Source: Flammeovirga sp. EKP202
Lineage (GTDB): Bacteria; Bacteroidota; Bacteroidia; Cytophagales; Flammeovirgaceae
Assembly (NCBI RefSeq): GCF_014534745.1
Contig: NZ_JACVVP010000043.1
Coordinates: 1 to 63,017, forward strand
Direction: 5' to 3'
Length of the DNA stretch: 63,017 nucleotides
Shown here: piece by piece, positions 37,623 to 45,850 of the stretch
How the letters are laid out: each line of letters opens with the position of its first letter
How positions within the stretch are numbered: the stretch's first letter is position 1
Notes under the pieces: model-generated
What the model saw: the letters and a program-made list of their open reading frames with translations, nothing else
Databases searched by the model: none
Told to the model about the DNA's origin: nothing
Made by a program: the position numbers and the translations under genes

Positions 37623-38258
37623 TTAATGTATTCTTCTAGCTCTACTGAAAATACCTTTCCAGTAGGCACTAGTCAATTCACTTTCCATTACACCACGGGA
37701 AGTAGAAGCATGTATGAAATACATTTTGCCATCTTCCACCTCAGTGACCATTCCTACATGATTGATTCTAGTTCCTCCGTGCGGATGAAAAAAGACTAAA
37801 TCACCAGGCTGTAGATTATTAAAGGAAACAGCCTTTCCCTTTTTTGCTTGTTCAGATGATACTCTTGGTAACTGTACATTGGCCGCTTGCCACGAAACAA
37901 GCATTAGACCAGAACAATCCATTCCTTTTTTGGTAGTACCTCCAGTAGCATACTTTACGCCTTCAAATGACCATGCCGTTTTAATAGCAATTTTAGCTTT
38001 ACCTTCTGCTTTTACTGTTTTAACGGCCATTTCTGTTGCTACTGCAGTTGCTGTTTGAGCATTGGTATTCTGTAGTGCAGAATTTGCGGCCGCCGCAGTA
38101 CTTTGTTGAGAGACACCCAATTCACTTAACTGCTTTTGTTTTACTTTGTCTAGGCGGTCTTGTCTGTTGGCGTAAGTATATTGTTTACCGAATTCGCAGG
38201 ATTGAAAGGCGAAAGAAAAAAGTAACAAGATCAGTAATGTATATTGAGTATGTTTCAT
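37623..38258 (-). CDS. NlpC/P60-family peptidoglycan hydrolase, lipoprotein
   Basis: The 211-residue protein has a lipobox (FQSC) and a low-complexity Ala/Thr/Gln-rich linker (about 50-90). Its C-terminal NlpC/P60 domain has an intact triad: MDCSG (Cys115), NHVGM (His167) and FIHAS (His183). It should cleave stem-peptide bonds in peptidoglycan on the periplasmic side. It lies 216 bp upstream of its inactive paralogue on the same strand and probably shares ancestry by tandem duplication. Confidence 0.88.
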   Translation of the reverse strand: MKHTQYTLLILLLFSFAFQSCEFGKQYTYANRQDRLDKVKQKQLSELGVSQQSTAAAANSALQNTNAQTATAVATEMAVKTVKAEGKAKIAIKTAWSFEGVKYATGGTTKKGMDCSGLMLVSWQAANVQLPRVSSEQAKKGKAVSFNNLQPGDLVFFHPHGGTRINHVGMVTEVEDGKMYFIHASTSRGVMESELTSAYWKGIFSRARRIH

Positions 38259-38375
38259 TTCTTCAAGAGTAATCTTATTGAAAATTAGGTGTTATGACCT
38301 CAAAAAGTGAATAGGAAAAACATCAAATCGTATTTAAACAATTTGAAATTTAATTAAAGATACGAAAAAGATAAA

Positions 38376-38415
38376 AGCCCTCTTAGAATTTTAGTTCTAA
38401 AAGGGCCTTTTTTAA
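38376..38415 (-). terminator. Terminator of the acpP-fabF-rnc cluster
   Basis: AAAGCCCTCTTAGAA pairs with TTCTAAAAGGGCCTTT around a short loop (one bulge), with A-rich left flank and T6 on the right. It sits about 15 bp past the rnc stop and may work in both directions. Confidence 0.75.
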
Positions 38416-38430
38416 TGTGGTTGACAACAA

Positions 38431-39174
38431 TTAAGCGAGTGTCAGCGCTTCACAAGTCTTACGGGCAGCGTCTTGTTCGGCTTTTTTCTTACTATAGCCT
38501 GAACCTACTGCTTGCACTTCTCCGTCAATGATTAAGTTGACTTTGAATTGTTTTCCGTCTTTTCCTCCTTGTTTTGAAATAGTAAAATCAACAGTTTTAC
38601 TATTCTTCTGAGCCCACTCAATAATGAGACTTTTAAAATTGGTTGTTGTCGAGATGATTTCTTCAATGTCATAGTGCATCATCAATAATTTATGAATGAT
38701 GAACCTGCGTGTGAAGTGAAATCCTCTGTCTAAATAAACAGCCCCAATGAAAGCTTCCATTGCATCACCATAAATTGATTTATGACTTAATGCAGAGTTT
38801 TTTCGACCTTCAAAAGCCACCATTTGACTCAAACCAATCTTAACAGCCAAGCGGTTAAGAGATTCTCGGTTTACAATTCTAGAACGAATTTCAGTTAGGA
38901 AACCCTCGTCTTTGTAAGGGTAGCGTTTGAAAAGATATTCTGCTACCACTGAACCTAAAACGGCGTCTCCCAAGTATTCAAGACGTTCGTTCGATTCTTT
39001 AAAACCTTTCATTGCTCCACTTTCAAAAGCAACAGATGTATGTTGCATTGCGAGGTGGTACAATTTGATGTTAAAAGGTTTTCTTCCGATAATTCTTGTT
39101 ACAACCTTGGCTAATTTTTTCTCCTGCTCATTATAAGGCGTGACCCATCGTTTTAAGAATTTTCCTAAAATCAT
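38431..39174 (-). CDS. rnc: Ribonuclease III
   Basis: The 247-residue double-strand-specific endoribonuclease has the catalytic signature NERLEYLGDAVLG at its N-terminal half (acidic residues Glu and Asp) and the later metal-binding GDAMEAFIGAVYLD. A double-stranded RNA-binding domain follows at the C-terminus (ending KKKAEQDAARKTCEAL). It matures rRNA and processes structured mRNA. It is the last gene after acpP and fabF, a typical Bacteroidota order, though separated from fabF by 200 bp and a terminator. Confidence 0.95.
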   Translation of the reverse strand: MILGKFLKRWVTPYNEQEKKLAKVVTRIIGRKPFNIKLYHLAMQHTSVAFESGAMKGFKESNERLEYLGDAVLGSVVAEYLFKRYPYKDEGFLTEIRSRIVNRESLNRLAVKIGLSQMVAFEGRKNSALSHKSIYGDAMEAFIGAVYLDRGFHFTRRFIIHKLLMMHYDIEEIISTTTNFKSLIIEWAQKNSKTVDFTISKQGGKDGKQFKVNLIIDGEVQAVGSGYSKKKAEQDAARKTCEALTLA

Positions 39175-39320
39175 TGATCAGTATTATAGTCTCGATAAAT
39201 TCGAGGAGTAAAAAACATTCCCCAAAAATGTAAAAAATATCTAAAACAAAGGTGTTTTATTTCAATTCTTTTTTTTGTAGGGAATACTAAAGATAACAGA
39301 GTTTTTTTTAAGGAAAACAA

Positions 39321-39356
39321 AAAACCCGTTAGAAATTAGGCTTACTAACGGGTTTC
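39321..39356 (-). terminator. Terminator of fabF
   Basis: AACCCGTTAG (39323-39332) pairs with CTAACGGGTT (39344-39353); the minus-strand exit side is T-rich. It suggests that rnc may have its own promoter. Confidence 0.8.
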
Positions 39357-39374
39357 TGCTAAGAAAAGTACAAA

Positions 39375-40628
39375 TTATTCAGCGTACTTTTTGAATACCA
39401 TTGAGAAGTTATGACCTCCAAAACCAAACGTATTCGACAAGGCAATATTCACGTCGCGCTTTTGTGCCTCATTGAAAGTACAATTTAATTTAGGGTCCAA
39501 TTTCTCGTCTGGAGTAGTATTGTTGATCGTTGGAGGGATCACACCTTTATTAAGAACTAATAAACATGCTAATGCTTCTACTGCACCTGCAGCACCCAAA
39601 AGGTGACCTGTCATAGATTTAGTAGAAGAGATACTTAAGTTATAAGCATCTTCTCCAAAGACTTTTTTGATTGCGTTTACTTCTCCGATATCACCAAGTG
39701 GAGTAGAAGTACCGTGAACGTTGATATAATCAACATCTTTCGGCTCGATTCCAGCATCTTTCATTGCCTCAGCCATTACTCTGCTTGAACCTTCTCCCTC
39801 TGGGTGAGGAGCAGTCATATGATAAGCATCAGCAGTCATACCACCACCAATTACTTCACCATAGATTTTTGCACCTCTCGCTTTTGCATGCTCTAATTCT
39901 TCGAAGATAAATGCACCGGCACCTTCACCAAGTACAAATCCATCTCTGTTTGCATCAAAAGGTCTTGAGGCAGTTGCAGGATCATCATTACGTGTTGATA
40001 ATGCACGCAAAGCATTGAAACCACCGATACCCGCTTCGCAAACTGCAGCTTCAGAGCCACCAGTTACGAATAGGTCAGCCATTCCAAAACGAATATAATT
40101 GAAAGCATCTACCATTGCATTAGTCGCAGAAGCACATGCTGATACAGTCGTGAAGTTAGGTCCTTTTAGTCCCCAAGTCATAGAAATATGACCAGGTATT
40201 AAGTCAGGAATCATCTTCGGAATGAAGAAAGGATTAAAACGTGGTGTCCCGTCACCCAAAGCGAAGCCAGAAACCTCGTCTTGGAAGGATTTTAGACCAC
40301 CGATTCCTGAACCCCAAATGACACCAAAACGCTCTTTATTAACAGCGTCTAAGTCCATTTCAGAATCTTCAATGGCTTGTTTAGCTACCGCAACACCATA
40401 TTGGCTTACGAGATCCATTTTACGAACCTCTTTACGGTCAATATAATCAGTTGCTACGAAGTCTTTTACTTCGCAAGCAAATTGAGTTTTGAATTTCGAG
40501 GCATCAAACTTAGTGATTGGAGTAGCACCGCTAACCCCTTTTTCTAAATTTGCCCAATACTCTTCAACAGTGTTGCCTAGTGGTGTTAATGCACCAATTC
40601 CAGTTATTACAACTCTTCTAGCGTTCAT
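39375..40628 (-). CDS. fabF: 3-oxoacyl-ACP synthase II (FabF)
   Basis: The 417-residue condensing enzyme of type II fatty acid synthesis extends acyl-ACP with malonyl-ACP. The active site is TTVSACASATNAM with nucleophile Cys165. The two His-containing motifs are present as NVHGTSTPLGD and SMTGHLLGAAGA. Full length and the ending FGFGGHNFSMVFKKY are typical of FabF. It follows acpP by 125 bp on the same strand. Confidence 0.96.
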   Translation of the reverse strand: MNARRVVITGIGALTPLGNTVEEYWANLEKGVSGATPITKFDASKFKTQFACEVKDFVATDYIDRKEVRKMDLVSQYGVAVAKQAIEDSEMDLDAVNKERFGVIWGSGIGGLKSFQDEVSGFALGDGTPRFNPFFIPKMIPDLIPGHISMTWGLKGPNFTTVSACASATNAMVDAFNYIRFGMADLFVTGGSEAAVCEAGIGGFNALRALSTRNDDPATASRPFDANRDGFVLGEGAGAFIFEELEHAKARGAKIYGEVIGGGMTADAYHMTAPHPEGEGSSRVMAEAMKDAGIEPKDVDYINVHGTSTPLGDIGEVNAIKKVFGEDAYNLSISSTKSMTGHLLGAAGAVEALACLLVLNKGVIPPTINNTTPDEKLDPKLNCTFNEAQKRDVNIALSNTFGFGGHNFSMVFKKYAE

Positions 40629-40753
40629 AAGATTTTGATTTTGGAAGATCCCAAAAAAACAAACCTGACAGATTTAGCACCTAGAAAAAACTGAGGTACT
40701 TGCACTATCAGGTTCGCTAGCGTCTGATTCGCTTATTTTAAAGGGAGTGTAAA

Positions 40754-40990
40754 TTACTTTACGTTCTCTTCAAGGTATTCGATTGCGTTACCTACAGTTG
40801 TGATGCTTTCTGCTTGATCATCAGGAATAGAAGTGTTGAATTCTTTTTCAAATTCCATGATTAACTCAACAGTGTCAAGTGAGTCTGCACCTAAATCGTT
40901 TGTGAATGAAGCCTCTGGTGTTACATCTGATTCTTCTACACCAAGCTTATCAACGATAATTTGTTTTACTTTTTCTGCAATTTCGGACAT
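40754..40990 (-). CDS. acpP: Acyl carrier protein
   Basis: The 78-residue acidic carrier protein has the phosphopantetheine motif [10 protein letters not shown] with Ser37. It carries acyl chains in fatty acid synthesis. It is the first gene of the acpP-fabF-rnc cluster. A well-placed promoter lies at 41022-41052. Confidence 0.97.
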   Translation of the reverse strand: MSEIAEKVKQIIVDKLGVEESDVTPEASFTNDLGADSLDTVELIMEFEKEFNTSIPDDQAESITTVGNAIEYLEENVK

Positions 40991-41021
40991 CTTAATAACT
41001 TTTAGTTGACCAATTTAACTG

Positions 41022-41052
41022 CAAAGAAATGAATTAGAATTTATAACTGCAA
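41022..41052 (-). promoter_or_regulatory. Promoter of acpP
   Basis: On the minus strand TTG (41052-41050) is followed after exactly 20 bp by TTTCTTTG (41029-41022), one mismatch from TAnnTTTG. It would give a leader of about 25 nt. Confidence 0.5.
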
Positions 41053-41129
41053 GTATCTTCATCATTAACAGATCGTATAAGTTATGCAAGCATACGTATA
41101 CATCGTTAAGTATTTGAGAGTGAGTTACT

Positions 41130-41555
41130 TTATTTCTTCTTTTTTTCTTTGCGACTTTCTAAATAATTCAAAATTTCTTCTTTGGCCACTCCCATAAGGA
41201 AAACTGTGGCCTCTTCACGAAGCATTTTTCCAAAAGATGGAACCCTGCTTTCGTGCGTATCAGTACTTACAATTTTCTTACCTTTTTTGGTAGGAACTTC
41301 AAGTTTTGAAAGTTTTTTTAAGTATTTCTTTTGACTTCTACTTTTGTGAATACGCAGTGCCCATTGTGATAAGCCATAGGTAACTACTAACGCTGCACCG
41401 TACGTAAAAATCTTTTTTATATCTTGTTGTGTCTCAGAAACGGTTCCTTGTGCTAAATCTACTAATTCTTGTTTAGCTAATTTAGTTTGCTCTTTGAGCT
41501 GGATCTTTTCTGCTTTTAATTTTTCTCTAACTGTATTTGTTTTTTGCTCGCTCAT
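41130..41555 (-). CDS. Small membrane-associated protein, unknown
   Basis: The 141-residue protein is highly charged. A basic/acidic N-terminal helix (1-45) is followed by one hydrophobic segment (about 48-66, FTYGAALVVTYGLSQW) and a lysine-rich tail ending in KEKKKK. There is no recognisable enzyme motif. It begins 12 bp after the holin-3_6-like gene on the same strand; such pairs (phage_holin_3_6 plus a YtxH-like partner) are common in Bacteroidota chromosomes and are linked to cell-envelope stress. Confidence 0.65.
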   Translation of the reverse strand: MSEQKTNTVREKLKAEKIQLKEQTKLAKQELVDLAQGTVSETQQDIKKIFTYGAALVVTYGLSQWALRIHKSRSQKKYLKKLSKLEVPTKKGKKIVSTDTHESRVPSFGKMLREEATVFLMGVAKEEILNYLESRKEKKKK

Positions 41556-41567
41556 AAGAAATATAGG

Positions 41568-41978
41568 TTATTCATTATTTTCTTCTTGCAATCTATCAAT
41601 GGCTTCATCGATCCAAATAAGGAACTGATTACGCAAATGGGTAGTGTAATAAAGTGCTAGACCAAAAAGGCCTACACAAAATACCCCTACAATCGTAAAT
41701 CCTGCAAAGGATGGCCATGAGAAAATGTAATTGACAAATAAAGCAAACCCCAATGCAAAAAAGGCAAAGGCAAGCGTTAAAAATGTCAGCATAATCACAA
41801 AAATTGCAATGACCGAAAGTGTTCCAGCCAAGCCTGTTTTAATCTGAATACTGAACAGTTTAGCATAAGTCTCTATCAGTTTTACAATGGCACTGATGAT
41901 ATTGTCAAACCGTTCTTTCTGACGGGCTTGTTCTTCTTCGGTAAATATTTTATTGCGTAATGAATTCCTTCTAGACAT
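41568..41978 (-). CDS. Phage-holin-3_6 (DUF1469)-like membrane protein
   Basis: The 136-residue protein has a charged N-terminal helix and two long hydrophobic helices (about 53-84 and 88-112) separated by a short loop, followed by a charged tail. This fits the Actinobacterial holin-X/phage_holin_3_6 family. Despite the name, chromosomal copies are not phage holins. It is the first gene of a two-gene unit. Confidence 0.7.
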   Translation of the reverse strand: MSRRNSLRNKIFTEEEQARQKERFDNIISAIVKLIETYAKLFSIQIKTGLAGTLSVIAIFVIMLTFLTLAFAFFALGFALFVNYIFSWPSFAGFTIVGVFCVGLFGLALYYTTHLRNQFLIWIDEAIDRLQEENNE

Positions 41979-42211
41979 ATAAAAAGATCAACCCTAAATG
42001 ATGGTAGGATAAAAAATAATCTTAAAAATTAAAAGATAGACAAATATAGAAGAATACAGCTAATTTTATTGTATCATGACATAGTTTCTCGGTCCTTTTT
42101 AAATAAATCACCTAAGAGGTGGATTGATAGTGATACATGTGTTTATTATTAAGACCAAAGTTGTACATTACAAATACAAATGCAATCTATTTCATTTAAA
42201 TACTTCTTCTT

Positions 42212-45200
42212 TTGAAAGTACGTTTATTACTCTTATTCCTTTTCTTTTATAATACGCTACATTATGCTCAAACGCTTCAATTGACTTTGTCAACTGGGCA
42301 TTTAGGAAAGGTCAAGGATTTGGCGATCACCAATGATGCAAAATTATTGGCTACCGCTGGTGAGGACGCAGCAGTAAAAGTGTGGAATATTGATGATAAA
42401 AGACTACTTTATTCAGTTTATCCTCATGAATCTGGAATTACAGCACTATGTTTTTCTCAAGATAATCAATATTTAGCTACTGCTGGTATGGATGGAAAAG
42501 TAAAAATTATACATCTCAACTCACAGGAAGTAGTTTATGAATTTGATAACGTAGAAGGGGAAGTTTTTAAGATCAAATTTGTGACAGAGTTTCTTCTTTT
42601 TATAACAAAAGGTGGAATGATTTACCGGTTAGATTGGCAAAATAAGAAGTTGGCTCCTGACGGTTTAGAGATTAAATCTGACTTAGGTAATTTTTCTTCT
42701 TTAAACTATTCTTTTAAAATGAAATGGTTGACTGTAGGGAAAATGGAAGGCGATATTGTGGTATGGAGAGGGTATGATAGACCCAATGTTATTAAAAAGG
42801 GTTTGCATACAGATTGGATTTCGGCAATTGATTATATTCCTTCTGATTCTCTCATTGTGACAGCATCATGGGACAAAACGATCAAGATATGGGATATCAA
42901 CGCAGATACTCTTGTAGATCAGATGACTTCTCCTGATAATACGCCTATTGTCGACTTAAAATACTCCTCCTTTTTTAATGTATTGGTTTTTGCTACTAAA
43001 GCACAAAAAATTTATTTCTATGCTTTTGAAAATGGAAAAATTAATAAAGAACCTTTGGGTGTTAGGCACGACTTTGAGAAAATGGTATTTACTGAAAGTA
43101 CGCAATACGCCGCTTTCTCCAATAAAGATGGATCGATATCGGTTTGGAAATTAGAAGTTGGTAATTCTCAAACGAATGTAAGGTGGAGGCCTGTTAAAGG
43201 ACACCTCGTAGATGGAGAGATCAATCTTTCTACCGGAGCGATTGCTTTTGTGTCAACGGATGGAATTTTTTATTCATGGGAACCCAATGAACACGTTGTT
43301 ACAAGAAGCTGGAAAGTGCATAATGAATTTGCTTCAGCATTAGAATATACACTCAATGGTAATAAGTGGATTACTACCGGAGCAGATAGTTTAGTGAAAA
43401 TATGGTCTGATCATGGAAAGTTATTAGATACATTACGGCTAGAGCATAAAGGAATGGCACTAACTAATATACCAATCATTGGTCAAGTGGCCATAGGAAC
43501 AAAAGGTGGTGATGTATTATTGTGGAATAGTAAAAAATCGACTAGACGATTACTTTATCAACACAATGGAGAGGTCGTTTGTGTAGAAAATGATAGCGAT
43601 GCTCAAACCATAGCTTCTATTGGCAGGGACCGGAAATTGATAGTATATAGTTTAGAAAAACAGAAAATCATTTTTGAAACAACAGTTGCTGATTTATGGC
43701 TAAATGATTTGAAATTTTCAGAAGATGGAAGGCAGTTAGTAGTCAGTGGTAAGAAAGGAATTTATGCTTGGAATTGTGAAGATTGGTCAGTCATAGAACA
43801 TAACATACCTTCTGAGGATATTTTGGAAATTGATTATTTCTCCAAAAAACAGCAATGGATTTTCGGTAAAAGAGCGGGAGATATTAGTATTTGGAACGAA
43901 CAATTGAATAGTAAAATAGAACAGTTTAAAGACTCTTCTATTCCAATGGTCGATATCATACCTTATATAGATCAAAATATATTTTTCACAATTAGAACCA
44001 ATACCACCTTTGAAATATGGAATATTGAGAAGAAGAAGAAGGATGGTGAAATCATTGTGACAGATGAAGGGAAGTGGGTCATTGAACATCATTCGGGCTT
44101 GTTTGATGTGGGGGATCTCAACATGAGTGAACTTTATTATGTGTATGGTACAGAGACGATTGATTTTGATCAATTGAAAGATAAGTATTGGGAGCCGGGT
44201 TTGGCTTATGAAATTCTGCAAGGTAATCCTTTAAGAAAAGTGCCTCCTTTGAGTAATTTATCACTTTTTCCAAAAACAAATACTTTTGAAAGAGAGGGAA
44301 AACTATACATAGAAGTAATTGATAGAGGTGGAGGAATTGGAGGTGTAAGTCTTTATATCAATAATAAGGAAGTAATCACGGATGTGTTGAAGGAAGGTCA
44401 AAAAGAGATTTATGAGGGAAAAGAATATTATACTATCCTTTTGGATAAAGTGAAAATACACCTTATTCCTAATCAAGAAAATGATATTATGGTGCTTACT
44501 TCCAACAAGGCAGGAACACTGAATGGAAGAGGAATTAAACTAAAGTATAAGGGAAAGGAAATAGAATTGGAAGCTCCTCCAACATTGTACGGAGTCATCG
44601 TGGGCGTTTCGGATTACAGAGGACGTTTGTTGGATTTGAAGTATGCAGCAGAAGATGCCAAAGCAATGTATGAGGCCATTGATGTGGGAAGTGAAAAATT
44701 ATTTGGTGTAAAAAATTCTGTCGTTCAACTGCTGACGACTGATGCCGAGGAAGAAGTGCTTCAACCTACAAAAGAAAATATTAAAGCGGCTTTTGAAAGC
44801 ATTCAACAAAGAGCAAATTCTTCTGATATTCTATTTGTCTTTCTTGCTGGGCATGGAGCTGTTGCCGAAAACAAAGAAGGGGATAACGATTTCCATTTTC
44901 TAACCAAAGATATGAGTAACAGTGATCTTTCTGACCCTGATATCAAAAACAATTATACCATTAATGGAACTGAGCTTTTGGATTGGATCAAAGAAATTCC
45001 AATTTCGAAACAGGTGTTTGTAGTAGATGCTTGTCATGCAGGTTCTTTCTCCACAGAATTAATTACTTCGAGAGATTATAATGAGGAAGGAATGAAAAAA
45101 AGGGCCTTGGAAAGGATGAGAGCCAAGACAGGAATGTTCATGCTTTCAGGTGCTTCTTCTGATAAAGTCAGTTATGAATCTTCTTACCTAGAGCACGGTT

Positions 45201-45754
45201 TACTCACTTATTCTTTATTGGATTATTTGAAAAGAGGGGAGTTGGACGAAGGTCGATTCGTAGATGTACAAGATTTATTTGCACATGCCGTAGAGTCTGT
45301 TCCTCAATTAGCCTCAGCCATGAGTGGTGAACAACAGCCAGAATACAGAGTGCCGGTTGGTGCAGGGAGTTTTTATATTGCAGAATTACCTCAAGCCGTT
45401 AGAGACAGCATCACACTTTCGATTCAGAAAAATTTAATTTCGGCTATTTATTTAGAAGATGCCGAAACTTGGGCTGATCACCTCCGCCTCAGCCAGCAAG
45501 TGAAGACCTATTTTGTATTAAAGGCAGAGGAAAAGGAGCTGACAGTTCGCTACCAGAAAAATGCAAAAGGACCCAATACTTATATAATAAGGGGTAAATA
45601 TGAGGTGCATAAAAATAATATTCTATTGAAATTACACTTAATATCCGAAAATCAAGTAATAGAAAAATGGACGGTCAAAGCTAAAGATATCAAGGACTGT
45701 CAAGAACAACTATTTCATAAAATCGAAGCCTACTTTAATTCATCAGAGAAATAA
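42212..45754 (+). CDS. Secreted WD40-repeat protein with caspase-like (C14) domain
   Basis: The start is TTG (MKVRLLLLF), chosen because it begins directly with a signal peptide (cleavage after HYA-Q, about residue 19). A series of about ten or more WD40-like beta-propeller blades follows (about 25-640, for example KVWNIDD, IKIWDIN). A caspase-family domain lies at about 795-1050 with catalytic His881 in AGHGA and Cys941 in VDACHAG. A last segment of about 130 residues has no known fold. WD40 plus peptidase C14 is a known bacterial pairing, usually in the cytosol, so an exported version is of interest. It is a single gene. Confidence 0.85.
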   Translation: MKVRLLLLFLFFYNTLHYAQTLQLTLSTGHLGKVKDLAITNDAKLLATAGEDAAVKVWNIDDKRLLYSVYPHESGITALCFSQDNQYLATAGMDGKVKIIHLNSQEVVYEFDNVEGEVFKIKFVTEFLLFITKGGMIYRLDWQNKKLAPDGLEIKSDLGNFSSLNYSFKMKWLTVGKMEGDIVVWRGYDRPNVIKKGLHTDWISAIDYIPSDSLIVTASWDKTIKIWDINADTLVDQMTSPDNTPIVDLKYSSFFNVLVFATKAQKIYFYAFENGKINKEPLGVRHDFEKMVFTESTQYAAFSNKDGSISVWKLEVGNSQTNVRWRPVKGHLVDGEINLSTGAIAFVSTDGIFYSWEPNEHVVTRSWKVHNEFASALEYTLNGNKWITTGADSLVKIWSDHGKLLDTLRLEHKGMALTNIPIIGQVAIGTKGGDVLLWNSKKSTRRLLYQHNGEVVCVENDSDAQTIASIGRDRKLIVYSLEKQKIIFETTVADLWLNDLKFSEDGRQLVVSGKKGIYAWNCEDWSVIEHNIPSEDILEIDYFSKKQQWIFGKRAGDISIWNEQLNSKIEQFKDSSIPMVDIIPYIDQNIFFTIRTNTTFEIWNIEKKKKDGEIIVTDEGKWVIEHHSGLFDVGDLNMSELYYVYGTETIDFDQLKDKYWEPGLAYEILQGNPLRKVPPLSNLSLFPKTNTFEREGKLYIEVIDRGGGIGGVSLYINNKEVITDVLKEGQKEIYEGKEYYTILLDKVKIHLIPNQENDIMVLTSNKAGTLNGRGIKLKYKGKEIELEAPPTLYGVIVGVSDYRGRLLDLKYAAEDAKAMYEAIDVGSEKLFGVKNSVVQLLTTDAEEEVLQPTKENIKAAFESIQQRANSSDILFVFLAGHGAVAENKEGDNDFHFLTKDMSNSDLSDPDIKNNYTINGTELLDWIKEIPISKQVFVVDACHAGSFSTELITSRDYNEEGMKKRALERMRAKTGMFMLSGASSDKVSYESSYLEHGLLTYSLLDYLKRGELDEGRFVDVQDLFAHAVESVPQLASAMSGEQQPEYRVPVGAGSFYIAELPQAVRDSITLSIQKNLISAIYLEDAETWADHLRLSQQVKTYFVLKAEEKELTVRYQKNAKGPNTYIIRGKYEVHKNNILLKLHLISENQVIEKWTVKAKDIKDCQEQLFHKIEAYFNSSEK

Positions 45755-45850
45755 TACTTAGTTTAAGTGTATTTTATCCTTTTGTTAAGTTCTTAAGAAT
45801 CGGCTATTTTACGGGAAATTTTTTGAAAACTGTCCAAACTAGTACTATCT

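Noticed and set aside
41130-41978. Holin-like gene taken as a sign of prophage
   Set aside because: No phage structural, lysis or integrase genes are nearby. Chromosomal holin-3_6-like pairs are common in Bacteroidota.
43787-44221. 144-codon minus-strand frame
   Set aside because: It lies inside the WD40-caspase gene and has no start context or recognisable protein character.
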